Source: JAVKFF01 sp040226215 (GTDB lineage: Bacteria > Pseudomonadota > Alphaproteobacteria > DSM-16000 > Inquilinaceae). From it: a DNA stretch of 64,000 nt. The stretch is taken from assembly GCA_040226215.1 (NCBI GenBank), contig JAVKFF010000122.1, positions 89,137 to 153,136 on the forward strand. The letters run 5' to 3'. The notes under the pieces were generated by a model. The model was not told where the DNA came from. It saw only the letters and a list, made by a program, of their open reading frames with translations, and made no database searches. Both the position numbers and the translations under genes were made by a program. Below, piece by piece: positions 9,210-16,859 of the stretch (its first letter is position 1; the number at the start of each line of letters is the position of its first letter).

Positions 9210-10076
9210 TCAGGCCAGCTTCAGATCGAAGACCAGGATCTCCGAATAGAGGTGGTCCTGCTGGCGCGGGCTGAGCCAGGGCGACTTGCCGTAATACGGC
9301 ACACCCAGCACCTCCGTTTGCGCATCCACATCCTCGGCCAGAAAACGCCGGTCCACACCCAGCACCTCGCCCGCGCCCAGTACGCGGTCGGCGAAGGTCT
9401 GGGCCGCCTCGGCGAAGACCGCCGGCGCGGTGATGTGCAGGGCGTCCCAGTAGATGCCGCCGCCTTTCGCCTTCACCTGGAAGAAGGCAAGGCAACCGCC
9501 TTGCGGCGTCTCCAGCCAGACGGGCGTGATCGCGAGGTCGCGGTGATCGGCGATCAGCCGCCGCCCGACCGCGTCGGTGCGGGCGGCGATCGCCTCCCAG
9601 TCCCCGACGATGACCGCCAGCCGGCCGGACCCCGTGTCCCGCCTCGTCCAGCGGTAGCGCTCGCGGTCGAGCACGCGGTGCCCGGTGGGAATCAGCAGCT
9701 TCTCGCTGTTGGGCGAGGCGCCGATCACCGTGTAGCTGATTTCGGAATCGGCCGTCGTCTCGGCCATCAGGGCCTTGCCCAGGCCGAGCCCGCGATAGGA
9801 TTTCAGCAGATACATGCTGGTGATCGAACCAGTGCGGGCGTGCCGGCCGTCGAACTCCCGGTCGGCGATCACCACGCCCAGGAAGCCGACGATGCGCCCC
9901 TCGTCGACGATCACCTGGCCGTAGTCCGGCGGGCCGTAGGCCGGGTCCACCCAGCGCTGGGTGAACAGCCGCGCCCATTTCTCCCGGCTCCAGCTCGCCT
10001 TCATATGGGTCTTCAGATGGTCGATGATTTCCGGGAAATCGTCCGGCGTGACCGGTCTCAGATAGGGTTCGCTCAT
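9210..10076 (-). CDS. GNAT-fold acetyltransferase, two-part protein
   Basis: A 288-aa protein whose N-terminal ~150 residues form a GNAT domain: YLRPVTPDDFPEIIDHLK start, then SITSMYLLKSYRGLGLGKALM with the R-x-x-G-x-G-K acetyl-CoA loop near residue 95. The C-terminal half (~150-288) continues in a pattern like a second degenerate GNAT-type unit, with LAFFQVKAKGGGIYWDAL. It starts within the stop of the upstream polysaccharide-deacetylase gene (ATGA overlap), so the two are coupled and probably modify the same molecule, for example by N-deacetylation followed by acylation. That link is inference from adjacency. Confidence 0.75.
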   Translation of the reverse strand: MSEPYLRPVTPDDFPEIIDHLKTHMKASWSREKWARLFTQRWVDPAYGPPDYGQVIVDEGRIVGFLGVVIADREFDGRHARTGSITSMYLLKSYRGLGLGKALMAETTADSEISYTVIGASPNSEKLLIPTGHRVLDRERYRWTRRDTGSGRLAVIVGDWEAIAARTDAVGRRLIADHRDLAITPVWLETPQGGCLAFFQVKAKGGGIYWDALHITAPAVFAEAAQTFADRVLGAGEVLGVDRRFLAEDVDAQTEVLGVPYYGKSPWLSPRQQDHLYSEILVFDLKLA

Positions 10077-10912
10077 GCGCCCGTCTCCGCCGGCCAGATC
10101 ACCGGCGCCGACAGCCAGCGCACGGCCGGATGGCCGGTCACCGTCGCCAGCAGGCGGTCGAGATAGGCCCAGCAGGCATCGTCGGTGTCGAGGTGATGGG
10201 TCAAGAGCCCAGTCGGCTCCTCGGCGTCGACCGTGCCGGCACGCCGCGCTGCCAGGTGCTCGACCAGGTCGCCCAGGCTTTTCGCCACGCCCTTGAAGCG
10301 GGCGCCGCCCTTCCACCGGATCGGGTCGGCATGGGCGTTGACCTGGGTCAGCCCGTCGACCGGATGCGCCGTCACGCGAGGCTCGCCCGCCGTCAGTCCG
10401 CGATATCCCAGCGCCGGCAGCCGGGCCACCACCGCCGCGGCGATGCGGTTCCAGGGTGGCGCCACGACGGGCACGAAGCGGTCGCCGAAGAGGCGGACGA
10501 GCGTGTCCGCGCCGGCGGCGAGATCGGCCTCCACCGCCGCCAGGCCGCGATGCAGGCCTAGCTCCCAGGCACCCAGCCCCTGCCCCCGCGGCGCGTGATT
10601 GGCATGGGCGAAACCGTGCTGGATGACCGCGACCTGTCCGGACTGCAGGACCCGCCTGGCCAGCGCCTCGGTTGCCGGCATCGGCACGGTCGCCAGGGTC
10701 AGCGGCGCGGCATGCCGGTCCGCCAGCGCGACCAGCCGGTCGAGGGCCGGCACCGCGTCGGCGGCGTCGTCGTCGCGCCACCACAGCGTCGCCACGCGCC
10801 CGGCGCCGGCCCAGGCGTCGAGTTCGCGCACCAGGCCGTCCCAGGCGGCGGCATCCGCCGATTCGTTGTCGTTGGTTTTTCCGACCGCATCCATGGCCGC
10901 AACAGGTGGCAT
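10073..10912 (-). CDS. Polysaccharide-deacetylase-like (CE4/NodB-fold) protein
   Basis: A 279-aa protein. The acidic motif TLWWRDDDA at residues ~43-50 matches the first CE4 motif (catalytic Asp and metal Asp). QHGFAHANHAP at ~98-107 supplies the metal-binding histidines (H99/H103, H106 nearby). PPWNRI at ~150 resembles the R-x-P-W motif 3 region. No signal peptide is seen, so a cytoplasmic substrate such as a sugar-nucleotide or lipid-linked sugar is as likely as a polymer. ATG 10912 is taken; ATG 10894 is an alternative. It follows a strong terminator that separates it from the ABC importer operon, so it probably has its own promoter or relies on read-through. Confidence 0.75.
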   Translation of the reverse strand: MPPVAAMDAVGKTNDNESADAAAWDGLVRELDAWAGAGRVATLWWRDDDAADAVPALDRLVALADRHAAPLTLATVPMPATEALARRVLQSGQVAVIQHGFAHANHAPRGQGLGAWELGLHRGLAAVEADLAAGADTLVRLFGDRFVPVVAPPWNRIAAAVVARLPALGYRGLTAGEPRVTAHPVDGLTQVNAHADPIRWKGGARFKGVAKSLGDLVEHLAARRAGTVDAEEPTGLLTHHLDTDDACWAYLDRLLATVTGHPAVRWLSAPVIWPAETGA

Positions 10913-10932
10913 CGGGCGCCACGCCAGGCAAG

Positions 10933-10964
10933 AAAAAGGCGGCGCCGGTGTCGCCGGCGCCGCC
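10933..10964 (-). terminator. Intrinsic terminator after the ABC binding-protein gene
   Basis: Reading the minus strand, an 11-bp perfect stem (GGCGGCGCCGG / CCGGCGCCGCC) with a 5-base loop is followed at once by TTTTTCTT. It lies 37 bases past the stop of the binding-protein gene and just before the deacetylase ATG at 10912. It therefore marks the end of the importer operon and separates it from the deacetylase/GNAT pair. Confidence 0.8.
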
Positions 10965-11000
10965 CCTTCTCAGCCTGATGGCGGATCCCCGCCTGCCGCC

Positions 11001-12008
11001 TCACATGTGGTCGCGCGCGGCCTCATAGGCCTCGTGCGTCCAGGCCGCATCGCCCGGATCCTCGGTGATGACCGGGTCGCTGTCGCTGGCCAGCAGCACG
11101 TCGACCGTGCGCTGGAAGGCCGCCGGGTCGAGCAGGCCGAGCTCGCCGTCCTGTTCGATCAGCGTGGCGATGTTCTCCATCTGGCGCAGCTGCACCTCAA
11201 AGTCCGCCACGCCCGCCGGATCGGCCTCGACGATGATCTCCGCCGCCTCCTCCGGGTTCTCGATGGCGTACTGCCAGCCCCGCATGGAGGCTGCGATGAA
11301 GCGTCCCAGGCGCTCGACGAATTCTGGATCCTCGAGGTCGGAGGCCAGCGCGTAGAGCCCGTCCTCCAGCGTCGCCACGCCCTGGTCCTCATAGAAGAAG
11401 GTGACCAGCTGGTCCTCGGGAATGCCGGCGTCCACCACCTGCCAGTACTCGTTGTAGATCATGGTGGAGATGCAGGCCGCCTGGCCGTCAAGCAGCGGGT
11501 CGACGTTGAAACCCTGGCGCAGCACCGTGACGTCGGCGTCGGCACCCTCGGTGGAGTAGCCGAGCTGGCTCATCCAGGAGAGGAACGGATACTCGTTGCC
11601 GGCGAACCAGACGCCGAGCGTGTTGCCTGGAAAGTCTTCCGGGGTGGCGACACCGCTCTCCTCGGTGCAGGTCAGCATCATGCCCGAGCGGTCGAAGACC
11701 TGGGCGACGTTGACCAGGTCGACGCCGCGCTCGCGCGCCGCCAGGGCGGCCGGCATCCACTCGACGATGACATCGGCGCCACCGGCGGCGATCACCTGCG
11801 GCGGGGCGATATCGGGGCCGCCCGCCTGGATGGTCACGTCGAGGCCGGCATCTTCGTAGAAGCCCTGGGCCTCGGCCACGTAATAGCCGGCGAACTGGGC
11901 CTGGGTGACCCATTTCAGCTGGATGGTGAACGGATCCTGTGCCTGGGCGGTACCGGCGATGCCGGCAAGCACCGAGGTGGTGGCCAGGAGAGTAAGGCTG
12001 CGCTTCAT
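11001..12008 (-). CDS. ABC transporter substrate-binding protein, NMT1/THI5 family
   Basis: A 335-aa periplasmic binding protein. Residues 1-24 are a Sec signal peptide with a likely cut after AQA. The mature start FTIQLKWVTQAQFAGYYVAEAQGFYEDAGLDV is the classic NMT1/THI5-like opening used by importers of hydroxymethylpyrimidine, pyrimidines, taurine or nitrate-like ligands. ATG 12008 is preferred over GTG/ATG upstream because GGGAGG stands seven bases before it. It is the last gene of the importer operon and is followed by an intrinsic terminator. The large number of Asp/Glu residues and few Lys residues is typical of periplasmic proteins. Ligand is unproven; a nearby RutR-like site favours a pyrimidine compound. 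Confidence 0.9.
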   Translation of the reverse strand: MKRSLTLLATTSVLAGIAGTAQAQDPFTIQLKWVTQAQFAGYYVAEAQGFYEDAGLDVTIQAGGPDIAPPQVIAAGGADVIVEWMPAALAARERGVDLVNVAQVFDRSGMMLTCTEESGVATPEDFPGNTLGVWFAGNEYPFLSWMSQLGYSTEGADADVTVLRQGFNVDPLLDGQAACISTMIYNEYWQVVDAGIPEDQLVTFFYEDQGVATLEDGLYALASDLEDPEFVERLGRFIAASMRGWQYAIENPEEAAEIIVEADPAGVADFEVQLRQMENIATLIEQDGELGLLDPAAFQRTVDVLLASDSDPVITEDPGDAAWTHEAYEAARDHM

Positions 12009-12104
12009 TTTTCTGCCTCCCATCTAGAGAACTAGGTTGCTGGTCTCGGGTTGATCCACGGGGTCGCGGCCCTGTCGGGACGTCACCCTCCCTTCGTGCC
12101 GGCC

Positions 12105-13283
12105 CTATCCTTCTCCGCGTTGGGACGGGTGCCAGAACGTCGCGACGCGCTCGGCGATGGTCAGCACGCCATAGCTGAGCGAGCCGACCACGGCGGCCAC
12201 GGCGATCGTCGCCCAGACGACGTCGAGATTCAGCCGCTGCTGTTCCGATACGATACGAAAGCCCATGCCGACAATGGGGCTGCCGAAGAACTCCGACACG
12301 ATGGCGCCGATCAGCGCCAGCGTGGAATTCAGCTTCAGCGCATTGAACATGAACGGCAAGGCCATCGGCAGGCGCAGCCGCCACAGGGTCTGTGAATAGC
12401 TGGCCGCGTAGGAGTGCATCAGGTCGCGCTCCATCGCGCCGGTCGACCGCAGGCCGGCCAGGGTGTTCACCAGCATGGGGAAGAAGGTCATGATGACGAC
12501 GACGGCCGAACTCGCCGGCCAGCCCTGGCCGAACCAGCTGATCAGGATCGGCGCGGTGCCGACGATCGGCATGGCCGAAACCGCGCTGCCGATCGGCAGC
12601 AGACCGCGTTGCAGGAAGCTTGAGCGGTCGATCAGCACGGCGACGAGGAAGCCGGCCGAACAGCCTATGGCGAAGCCGATCAGCGCCGAATGCGCGATGG
12701 TATGCTGGAAGTCGAGCCAGAGAAGCGCCCGGTGGGCGATGATCGCCTCAAGGATGTCCGTCGGCGGCGGGATGATCACCGGCGGCACGCCGAAGCCCAC
12801 GAAGGTCAGCTCCCAGAGATAGACGATCAGCCCGCCGAACAGGAGCGGCACCAGCACCCGCGTCAGATTTGTGCGCTGCTGGGCGAGCCGGCTCATCCCG
12901 GTCCAGACCAGGAACACGACCAGCGCCAGCACCACCCAGAACCCGAAGTCGGCGGCGAGGTCGAGCCCGGCCCAGACCTTGCGCAGCAACAGCAGGCCGA
13001 GCGTGGTCCCGGCGCCGGCGATCAGCGCGCCGCTGCCGGCGCCGCGCGGGTCGAGCGCCATGCCCAGCGCCAGCGCGGCCATGGCCAAGACGAGGTAGAC
13101 CACGGCGTCGAGGGCGATGACGCCGCCGGCGCCGACCAGCGTCGCGCCGGCGCCGCCGATCTCGCCGACCGGCAGCAGGGCGGCGGCAACCATCGCCACG
13201 CTGGCGATGAAGACGCCGCCGAAGGCATGGCCGCCTCGCACCTGGCGGTCGGCCCCGTCCGCCGTCCGGACCATGGCGCTCAC
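12105..13283 (-). CDS. ABC transporter permease (second), with extra N-terminal helices
   Basis: A 392-aa inner-membrane permease. The C-terminal ~250 residues are a BPD_transp_1 domain with the ATPase-contact loop GLRSTGAMERDLMHSYAAS. The N-terminal ~140 residues contain about four additional hydrophobic segments, which is longer than the usual ~260-aa SsuC/TauC-type permease. GTG at 13283 overlaps the stop of the first permease by four bases (GTGA) and is chosen as the start; ATG at 13274 is the alternative. It would pair with the first permease as a heterodimer over the shared ATPase. Confidence 0.88.
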   Translation of the reverse strand: MSAMVRTADGADRQVRGGHAFGGVFIASVAMVAAALLPVGEIGGAGATLVGAGGVIALDAVVYLVLAMAALALGMALDPRGAGSGALIAGAGTTLGLLLLRKVWAGLDLAADFGFWVVLALVVFLVWTGMSRLAQQRTNLTRVLVPLLFGGLIVYLWELTFVGFGVPPVIIPPPTDILEAIIAHRALLWLDFQHTIAHSALIGFAIGCSAGFLVAVLIDRSSFLQRGLLPIGSAVSAMPIVGTAPILISWFGQGWPASSAVVVIMTFFPMLVNTLAGLRSTGAMERDLMHSYAASYSQTLWRLRLPMALPFMFNALKLNSTLALIGAIVSEFFGSPIVGMGFRIVSEQQRLNLDVVWATIAVAAVVGSLSYGVLTIAERVATFWHPSQRGEG

Positions 13284-14218
13284 GCCGTGCCGCCGCGGCT
13301 GCGCACGACCATCCGCTCGATGAGCGTGATCACCGCGATCGCGGCGATGGCCAGAGCCGAGGCGAAGAACAGCGCCCCCCACATGCGGAAGACCAGGCCG
13401 TGATAGCTGCCCTGCAGCAGCCAGGCGCCAAGGCCCGCCTGGGCGGCGGTCGAGACCTCGGCGACGATGGCGCCGACGATCGACAGGGCGATGCCGACCT
13501 TCAGCGCCGGAAACAGGAACGGCACGGCCGAGGGCCAGCGCAGCATCCGGAACACCTGGCCGCCGGTGGCCGAATAGGTGTGCATCAGATCGCGCTGCAG
13601 GATATCCGGCGAGCGCAGGCCCTTCACCATGGCGATGGTTACCGGGAAGAAGCTGAGATAGGTGGCGATCAGCGCCTTTGGCCAGACCCCGGTGACGCCG
13701 AGCTGTCCCAGCACGACGACGAAGATCGGCGCCAGGGCCAGGATCGGGATGGTCTGCGAGGCGATCACCCAGGGCATCAGCGAGCGCTCCAGCGTACGCA
13801 CATGCACGATGCCGATCGCCAGAATGATGCCCAGCGCCGTGCCGGCGAGGAAGCCCACCAGGGTCGACCAGATGGTGACGCCCATATGGTGCACCGCGCT
13901 GCGGTTGGAGGTCACCGGCTGCCCCGTCGCCTGGTCCCACATCGCCTCGGCCAGCTGGTGGGGCGCCGGCAGGGCCGGGCGCTCCATGTTCCACACCGCC
14001 GTGGCGTAGGCGACGATGCCCTCCTCCCCGGTCTGGCCGATCAGCCGTTCCGCGCGGTCGGCGTTGACCCACAGCGCGGCGGCGTACCAGAACGCGACCA
14101 GCACCACCAGCACGGTCAGCACCGGGATGGTGCGGCCCCGCGCCCGGTAGGCCGACCAGGCGCGGCGGACGGCCGAGGGGCGTCTGGGCAGCGGTGCGGC
14201 CGACACCGCGTCAGTCAT
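13280..14218 (-). CDS. ABC transporter permease (first), SsuC/TauC/ThiX type
   Basis: A 312-aa membrane protein with a BPD_transp_1 domain: GVTIWSTLVGFLAGTALGIILA at ~110, PILALAPIFVVVLG at ~165 and the EAA-like loop GLRSPDILQRDLMHTYSAT at ~205. A ~70-residue segment between the first helix and the core is probably periplasmic. The ATG at 14218 overlaps the end of the ATPase gene by eight bases, and the stop overlaps the next permease start, so ATPase, permease 1 and permease 2 are translationally linked. Confidence 0.9.
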   Translation of the reverse strand: MTDAVSAAPLPRRPSAVRRAWSAYRARGRTIPVLTVLVVLVAFWYAAALWVNADRAERLIGQTGEEGIVAYATAVWNMERPALPAPHQLAEAMWDQATGQPVTSNRSAVHHMGVTIWSTLVGFLAGTALGIILAIGIVHVRTLERSLMPWVIASQTIPILALAPIFVVVLGQLGVTGVWPKALIATYLSFFPVTIAMVKGLRSPDILQRDLMHTYSATGGQVFRMLRWPSAVPFLFPALKVGIALSIVGAIVAEVSTAAQAGLGAWLLQGSYHGLVFRMWGALFFASALAIAAIAVITLIERMVVRSRGGTA

Positions 14219-15128
14219 AGGAATGGCCCTCGCGCAGCGCCTCGCGGACCCGGTGGGCGATATCGAGGAATTTCGGATTCTCGCGGATGTCCAGCGCGCG
14301 CTCGCGCGGCAGGTCGCTGTCGATCACGCGCAGGACGCGGCCCGGCCGTGGCGACATGACGACGATGCGGGAGGACAGGAACACCGCCTCCGGGATCGAG
14401 TGGGTGACGAACACCACCGTCAGGTCGGTGCGGTTCCACAGGTCCAGCAGGTGGACGTTGAGGTTGTCGCGGGTGATCTCGTCGAGCGCGCCGAACGGCT
14501 CGTCCATCAGCAGGATCGGCGGCTCCAGGCTCATCGCCCGGGCGATCGAGACGCGCTGCTGCATGCCGCCGGAGAGCTGCCACGGGAACTTGCGCTCGAA
14601 GCCCTGCAGGCCGACCACTTCCAGCGCCTTGCGGGCGCGCACATTGCGCTGGCCGGCCGGCACGCCCATCACCTCCAGCGGCGTCTTCACGTTGCGGATC
14701 ACGTTGCGCCAGGGGAACAGGGCGGGCGCCTGGAAGACATAGCCATAGGCGCGGGCGCGGCGGGCCTCCTCGGCCGTGCCGTTGTTGACGGTGATGCGGC
14801 CTCCGGTGGGCCGTTCGAGGTCGGCGATGGCGCGCAGCAGCGTGGTCTTGCCGCAGCCGGACGGGCCGATCAGCGAGACGAAGGAGCCTTTCTCGATCAT
14901 GAGATCGATATTGTCGAGGGCGTGAACCGGGCCGTCCGGCGTCCGGAAGGTGAGCGAGAGCGCTTCTGCCTCGACCACCGTCTCGGACGGTTGCCGGGAC
15001 GCCGGCATGGCGTCCGCCGGCGCGTCTGCGGGACGCCGGTCGTAGACGCCCGGCGCCGTGTCCATCAGGCCCGTGTCCGTCATGCCCGTGTCCGTCATGC
15101 CCGTGCCCGTCATGCCCGTATCCGTCAT
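14211..15128 (-). CDS. ABC transporter ATP-binding protein, SsuB/TauB/ThiZ type
   Basis: A ~305-aa ATPase. Walker A GPSGCGKTT at ~89, Q-loop YVFQAPALFPWR, signature LSGGMQQRVSIARA at ~158, Walker B ILLMDEPFGALDE at ~180 and H-loop VTHSIPEAVFL. The first 20 residues are four copies of a five-residue unit MT(D/G)TG, each beginning with its own in-frame ATG (15128, 15113, 15098, 15083); the true start could be any of them. A GGGGGGCGAGG stretch precedes the first. It heads the operon ATPase-permease-permease-binding protein. It energises import of the ligand captured by the NMT1/THI5-type protein. Confidence 0.9.
   Translation of the reverse strand: MTDTGMTGTGMTDTGMTDTGLMDTAPGVYDRRPADAPADAMPASRQPSETVVEAEALSLTFRTPDGPVHALDNIDLMIEKGSFVSLIGPSGCGKTTLLRAIADLERPTGGRITVNNGTAEEARRARAYGYVFQAPALFPWRNVIRNVKTPLEVMGVPAGQRNVRARKALEVVGLQGFERKFPWQLSGGMQQRVSIARAMSLEPPILLMDEPFGALDEITRDNLNVHLLDLWNRTDLTVVFVTHSIPEAVFLSSRIVVMSPRPGRVLRVIDSDLPRERALDIRENPKFLDIAHRVREALREGHSYD
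15069..15128 (-). repeat. Four 15-bp tandem repeats forming the ATPase gene 5' end
   Basis: Plus-strand unit gcccgtgtccgtcat occurs at 15069-15083, 15084-15098, 15099-15113 and 15114-15128 with one substitution each in the last two. Every unit contains a start codon in the same frame on the minus strand, and the last unit ends exactly at the first ATG. Copy-number change by replication slippage would add or remove start codons without a frameshift. Confidence 0.85.
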
Positions 15129-15333
15129 GCCTCGCCCCCCGCCAGCGATAGGTCGACCGGTGCCAAGCGTCCTCCTGTCCCGCGTTCCATGGTCGCGGCC
15201 GCGTCCGCGCTCTCCCCCGCGGCCGGCGCGTCGCCGGGCGTCACCGGCATGGCGCACCCCCGGAACATCCGCTCGCCGCGGGACTCCTGGCCGCTCGGCA
15301 GGCCGCCTCGTTCGACGGCTATCGGAGCGAAAC

Positions 15334-15349
15334 TTGACCGATTAGTCAA
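15334..15349. promoter_or_regulatory. RutR-box-like palindrome upstream of the ABC importer operon
   Basis: TTGACCGATTAGTCAA is an imperfect 16-bp palindrome about 205 bases upstream of the ATPase ATG. The known RutR (TetR-family pyrimidine regulator) consensus is TTGACCANNTGGTCAA; 12 of 14 specified bases match. On the minus strand it also contains TTGACT, a good -35 element, so a bound repressor would block this promoter. The assignment to RutR is inference from the motif and from the NMT1/THI5-type importer downstream. Confidence 0.5.
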
Positions 15350-15554
15350 ACCATAAGCCAATCGCAATTCGATATGCATTCTGCAACTTTTCCGACTGAT
15401 TCGCCTCACCGTTGTCGGATGCCGACCGACATAGCGGCTCGCGGGTGGCCGGGCGGCGTTTATCAGGCTGCGAGAATCGTTCTAATCAGTGCAAGATAAC
15501 GGTAATATTACAGCAGGTTAACGCGACCGCCAAGCCATGCAGGGCACGCATGGG

Positions 15555-15742
15555 TGGGTTATCCTGTTCACTGTGGAACCGCTCAGTGCACTGCACATAT
15601 CCTCTACATGTTCGCTGCATCGCAGCAACAGGCTGGGCTCTGCCCAGAGGGGCATTCGCTCTTCGAATGTCCTACGTCTCCCAGACGTGAAGCCTCCCTG
15701 TTCAACTGCGGGCGGAACCGTCAGGCTCCGCCCTCTTTTTTT
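15555..15742 (+). ncRNA. Putative structured RNA ending in an intrinsic terminator
   Basis: No convincing reading frame ends at the strong plus-strand terminator at 15710-15742, yet the sequence before it is full of complementary segments. CTGGGC/GCCCAG forms a hairpin (15633-15647), GGGCATTCG/CGAATGTCC another (15650-15672), and ACGTCT/AGACGT a third (15674-15688). A longer-range stem joins AACAGG (15627-15632) to CCTGTT (15697-15702), extended by GCAG/CTGC. The segment GAAGCCT followed by AACTGCG recalls the 3' half of gammaproteobacterial 6S RNA, but the identity is a guess. The 5' end is not defined. A small RNA gene is the best explanation; an attenuator leader is less likely because no plus-strand gene follows. 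Confidence 0.4.
15710..15742 (+). terminator. Strong intrinsic terminator of the putative RNA
   Basis: GGGCGGA (15710-15716) pairs with TCCGCCC (15727-15733) across a 10-base loop and is followed by TCTTTTTTT. This is a textbook plus-strand rho-independent terminator. The neighbouring genes on both sides are on the minus strand, so it must end a separate plus-strand transcript. Confidence 0.8.
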
Positions 15743-15823
15743 GTGCGGTGCCGGGCGGCGATCGAAACCGGCAGCAGGTCCAGAACCGGCAGACGCCGAG
15801 ACCACGTTTTCCAGAATCCCAAT

Positions 15824-16573
15824 TCAGGCGTCGGGCAGCAGCCGGTCAAGAACGGACCGGGCGGCTGTGCCGAGATGTCCCATCAGATGGTCCAGCGCTC
15901 GGGCGGCGCCATCCCGATCGCTGGCGGAGATCGCCTCCGCCAACTCCCAGTGGGCCGCCGCCGCCGGTACCAGATCCCGGTCGCCGAGGAAGCGGCACCA
16001 GAACCAGCGGGAATAGAGCTGAAGCGGCGCCACCGCGCCGGCGGCATGGCGGTTGTGCGCCGCTTCCCCGACGATGCGGTCGAACAGCCGGTCAAGCCGC
16101 AGAAAGGCGTGCAGGCGCGCTCCGCCGAAGCCGGCCGAAGCGCCTGCGCCGGCATGCGCCGCCCGATCGCTCCCCCGCCCGCCTTCCGGTCTACGCCCGA
16201 ATTCTGCACCTGGCTCATCCGCGGCGGCGCAGCGTCGCATGGATGCAGCACAGTCGCGCAGCGCCTGGCGTTGCCGTGCATCAGCCAGCGCCGTGGCACC
16301 GGCGACCAGGATCGCTTCCAGCGGGGCCCGGGTCTGCAGCACCTGCAACTGGTCCATGGGGTTGGGATCGCCAATCTCGATCCCCAGCCGTGCCCGAGGG
16401 CGCAGCACGCCGAAGCCGGCAAGCCGCTGAATGGCCTCCCGTGCCGGCGTGCGACCGACCCGGGCCATGGCCATCAGCCGCTGTTCGGTGACGATGCTGC
16501 CGGGCGCCACCGTCAGCGTGACGATGGCTTCCTCGATGCGTTCATAGGCGCGATCGGCCTGGCTGGTCGACAC
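15824..16573 (-). CDS. GntR-family transcriptional regulator (FCD type), likely hydroxyproline regulator
   Basis: About 249 aa. The winged helix-turn-helix is at the N-terminus (YERIEEAIVTLTVAPGSIV, then GRTPAREAIQRLAGFGVLRPRAR with the conserved R-T-P-x-R-E-A). The C-terminal two-thirds is an all-helical FCD-like ligand domain ending HLMGHLGTAARSVLDRL. Start GTG 16573 is preferred: GAGG lies seven bases upstream, the length fits the family, and third-codon GC of the preceding frame up to ATG 16771 falls to about 60% against ~90% in real genes here. It is divergent from the hydroxyproline operon, and its family commonly controls such operons; the effector is inferred. Confidence 0.82.
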   Translation of the reverse strand: MSTSQADRAYERIEEAIVTLTVAPGSIVTEQRLMAMARVGRTPAREAIQRLAGFGVLRPRARLGIEIGDPNPMDQLQVLQTRAPLEAILVAGATALADARQRQALRDCAASMRRCAAADEPGAEFGRRPEGGRGSDRAAHAGAGASAGFGGARLHAFLRLDRLFDRIVGEAAHNRHAAGAVAPLQLYSRWFWCRFLGDRDLVPAAAAHWELAEAISASDRDGAARALDHLMGHLGTAARSVLDRLLPDA

Positions 16574-16859
16574 CCCGCCGTCCTCGCTCCCATCGGTTGT
16601 ACCCGGTCGGGACTCTCCTGGCTGATCGTCAACGCCGCCACTGCCGCCCTGGCGACCGGCTCCGCCAAGCCTGCGCGAAGGCGCTGCCGGGCGCGTGTGG
16701 GGCTGCGCGTCCGAAGCCGATGGGCCGTCGGTTCCATCCCGCGTTCGCGATCGACCATCTTGCTGTTTCATCTCTGATATATTAATAGAATACCAGAATG
16801 TTGACAACCAGATCGTGGTCCGGCAGGCCGGGTGCGGTCCAGCAGCGGAGCGGCAAACC
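16574..16859. promoter_or_regulatory. Divergent promoter region, GntR gene / hydroxyproline operon
   Basis: The segment 16765-16815 is markedly A/T-rich (TGATATATTAATAGAATACC). On the minus strand TTGTCA (16805-16800) and TAATAT (16782-16777) are spaced 17 bases and would start transcription near 16770, just at the alternative ATG, again favouring the internal GTG start. On the plus strand TTGCTG (16760) and TAATAG (16783) are a weaker pair for the operon. The overlapping elements would let one regulator control both directions. Confidence 0.4.

Larger units (their letters stand above)
15129..15823. other. Gene-poor regulatory region between ABC operon and GntR gene
   Basis: A stretch of ~695 bases with lower GC than its surroundings between ~15330 and 15720. 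It holds a RutR-box-like palindrome (15334-15349), A/T-rich promoter-like sequence near 15480-15510 (TAATAT at 15503), and a structured plus-strand RNA ending in an intrinsic terminator at 15742. A 94-codon minus-strand frame (15125-15409) overlaps the ATPase ATG by ATGA but is not protein-like. No other gene is supported. Confidence 0.5.

Noticed and set aside
15125..15409. 94-codon minus-strand frame overlapping the ABC ATPase ATG by ATGA
   Set aside because: The overlap looked meaningful, but the upper part crosses the A/T-rich promoter and RutR-like site and the product has no recognisable feature or good ribosome site.
15555..15742. Firm assignment of the structured RNA as 6S RNA
   Set aside because: Only two short segments resemble 6S RNA and the rod-like fold with a central bubble could not be confirmed; kept as an unassigned RNA.
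16574..16771. N-terminal 66-residue extension of the GntR regulator from ATG 16771
   Set aside because: Third-codon GC falls to about 60%, composition is Gly/Ser/Arg low complexity, and the predicted transcript start lies at the ATG itself; the internal GTG fits better.
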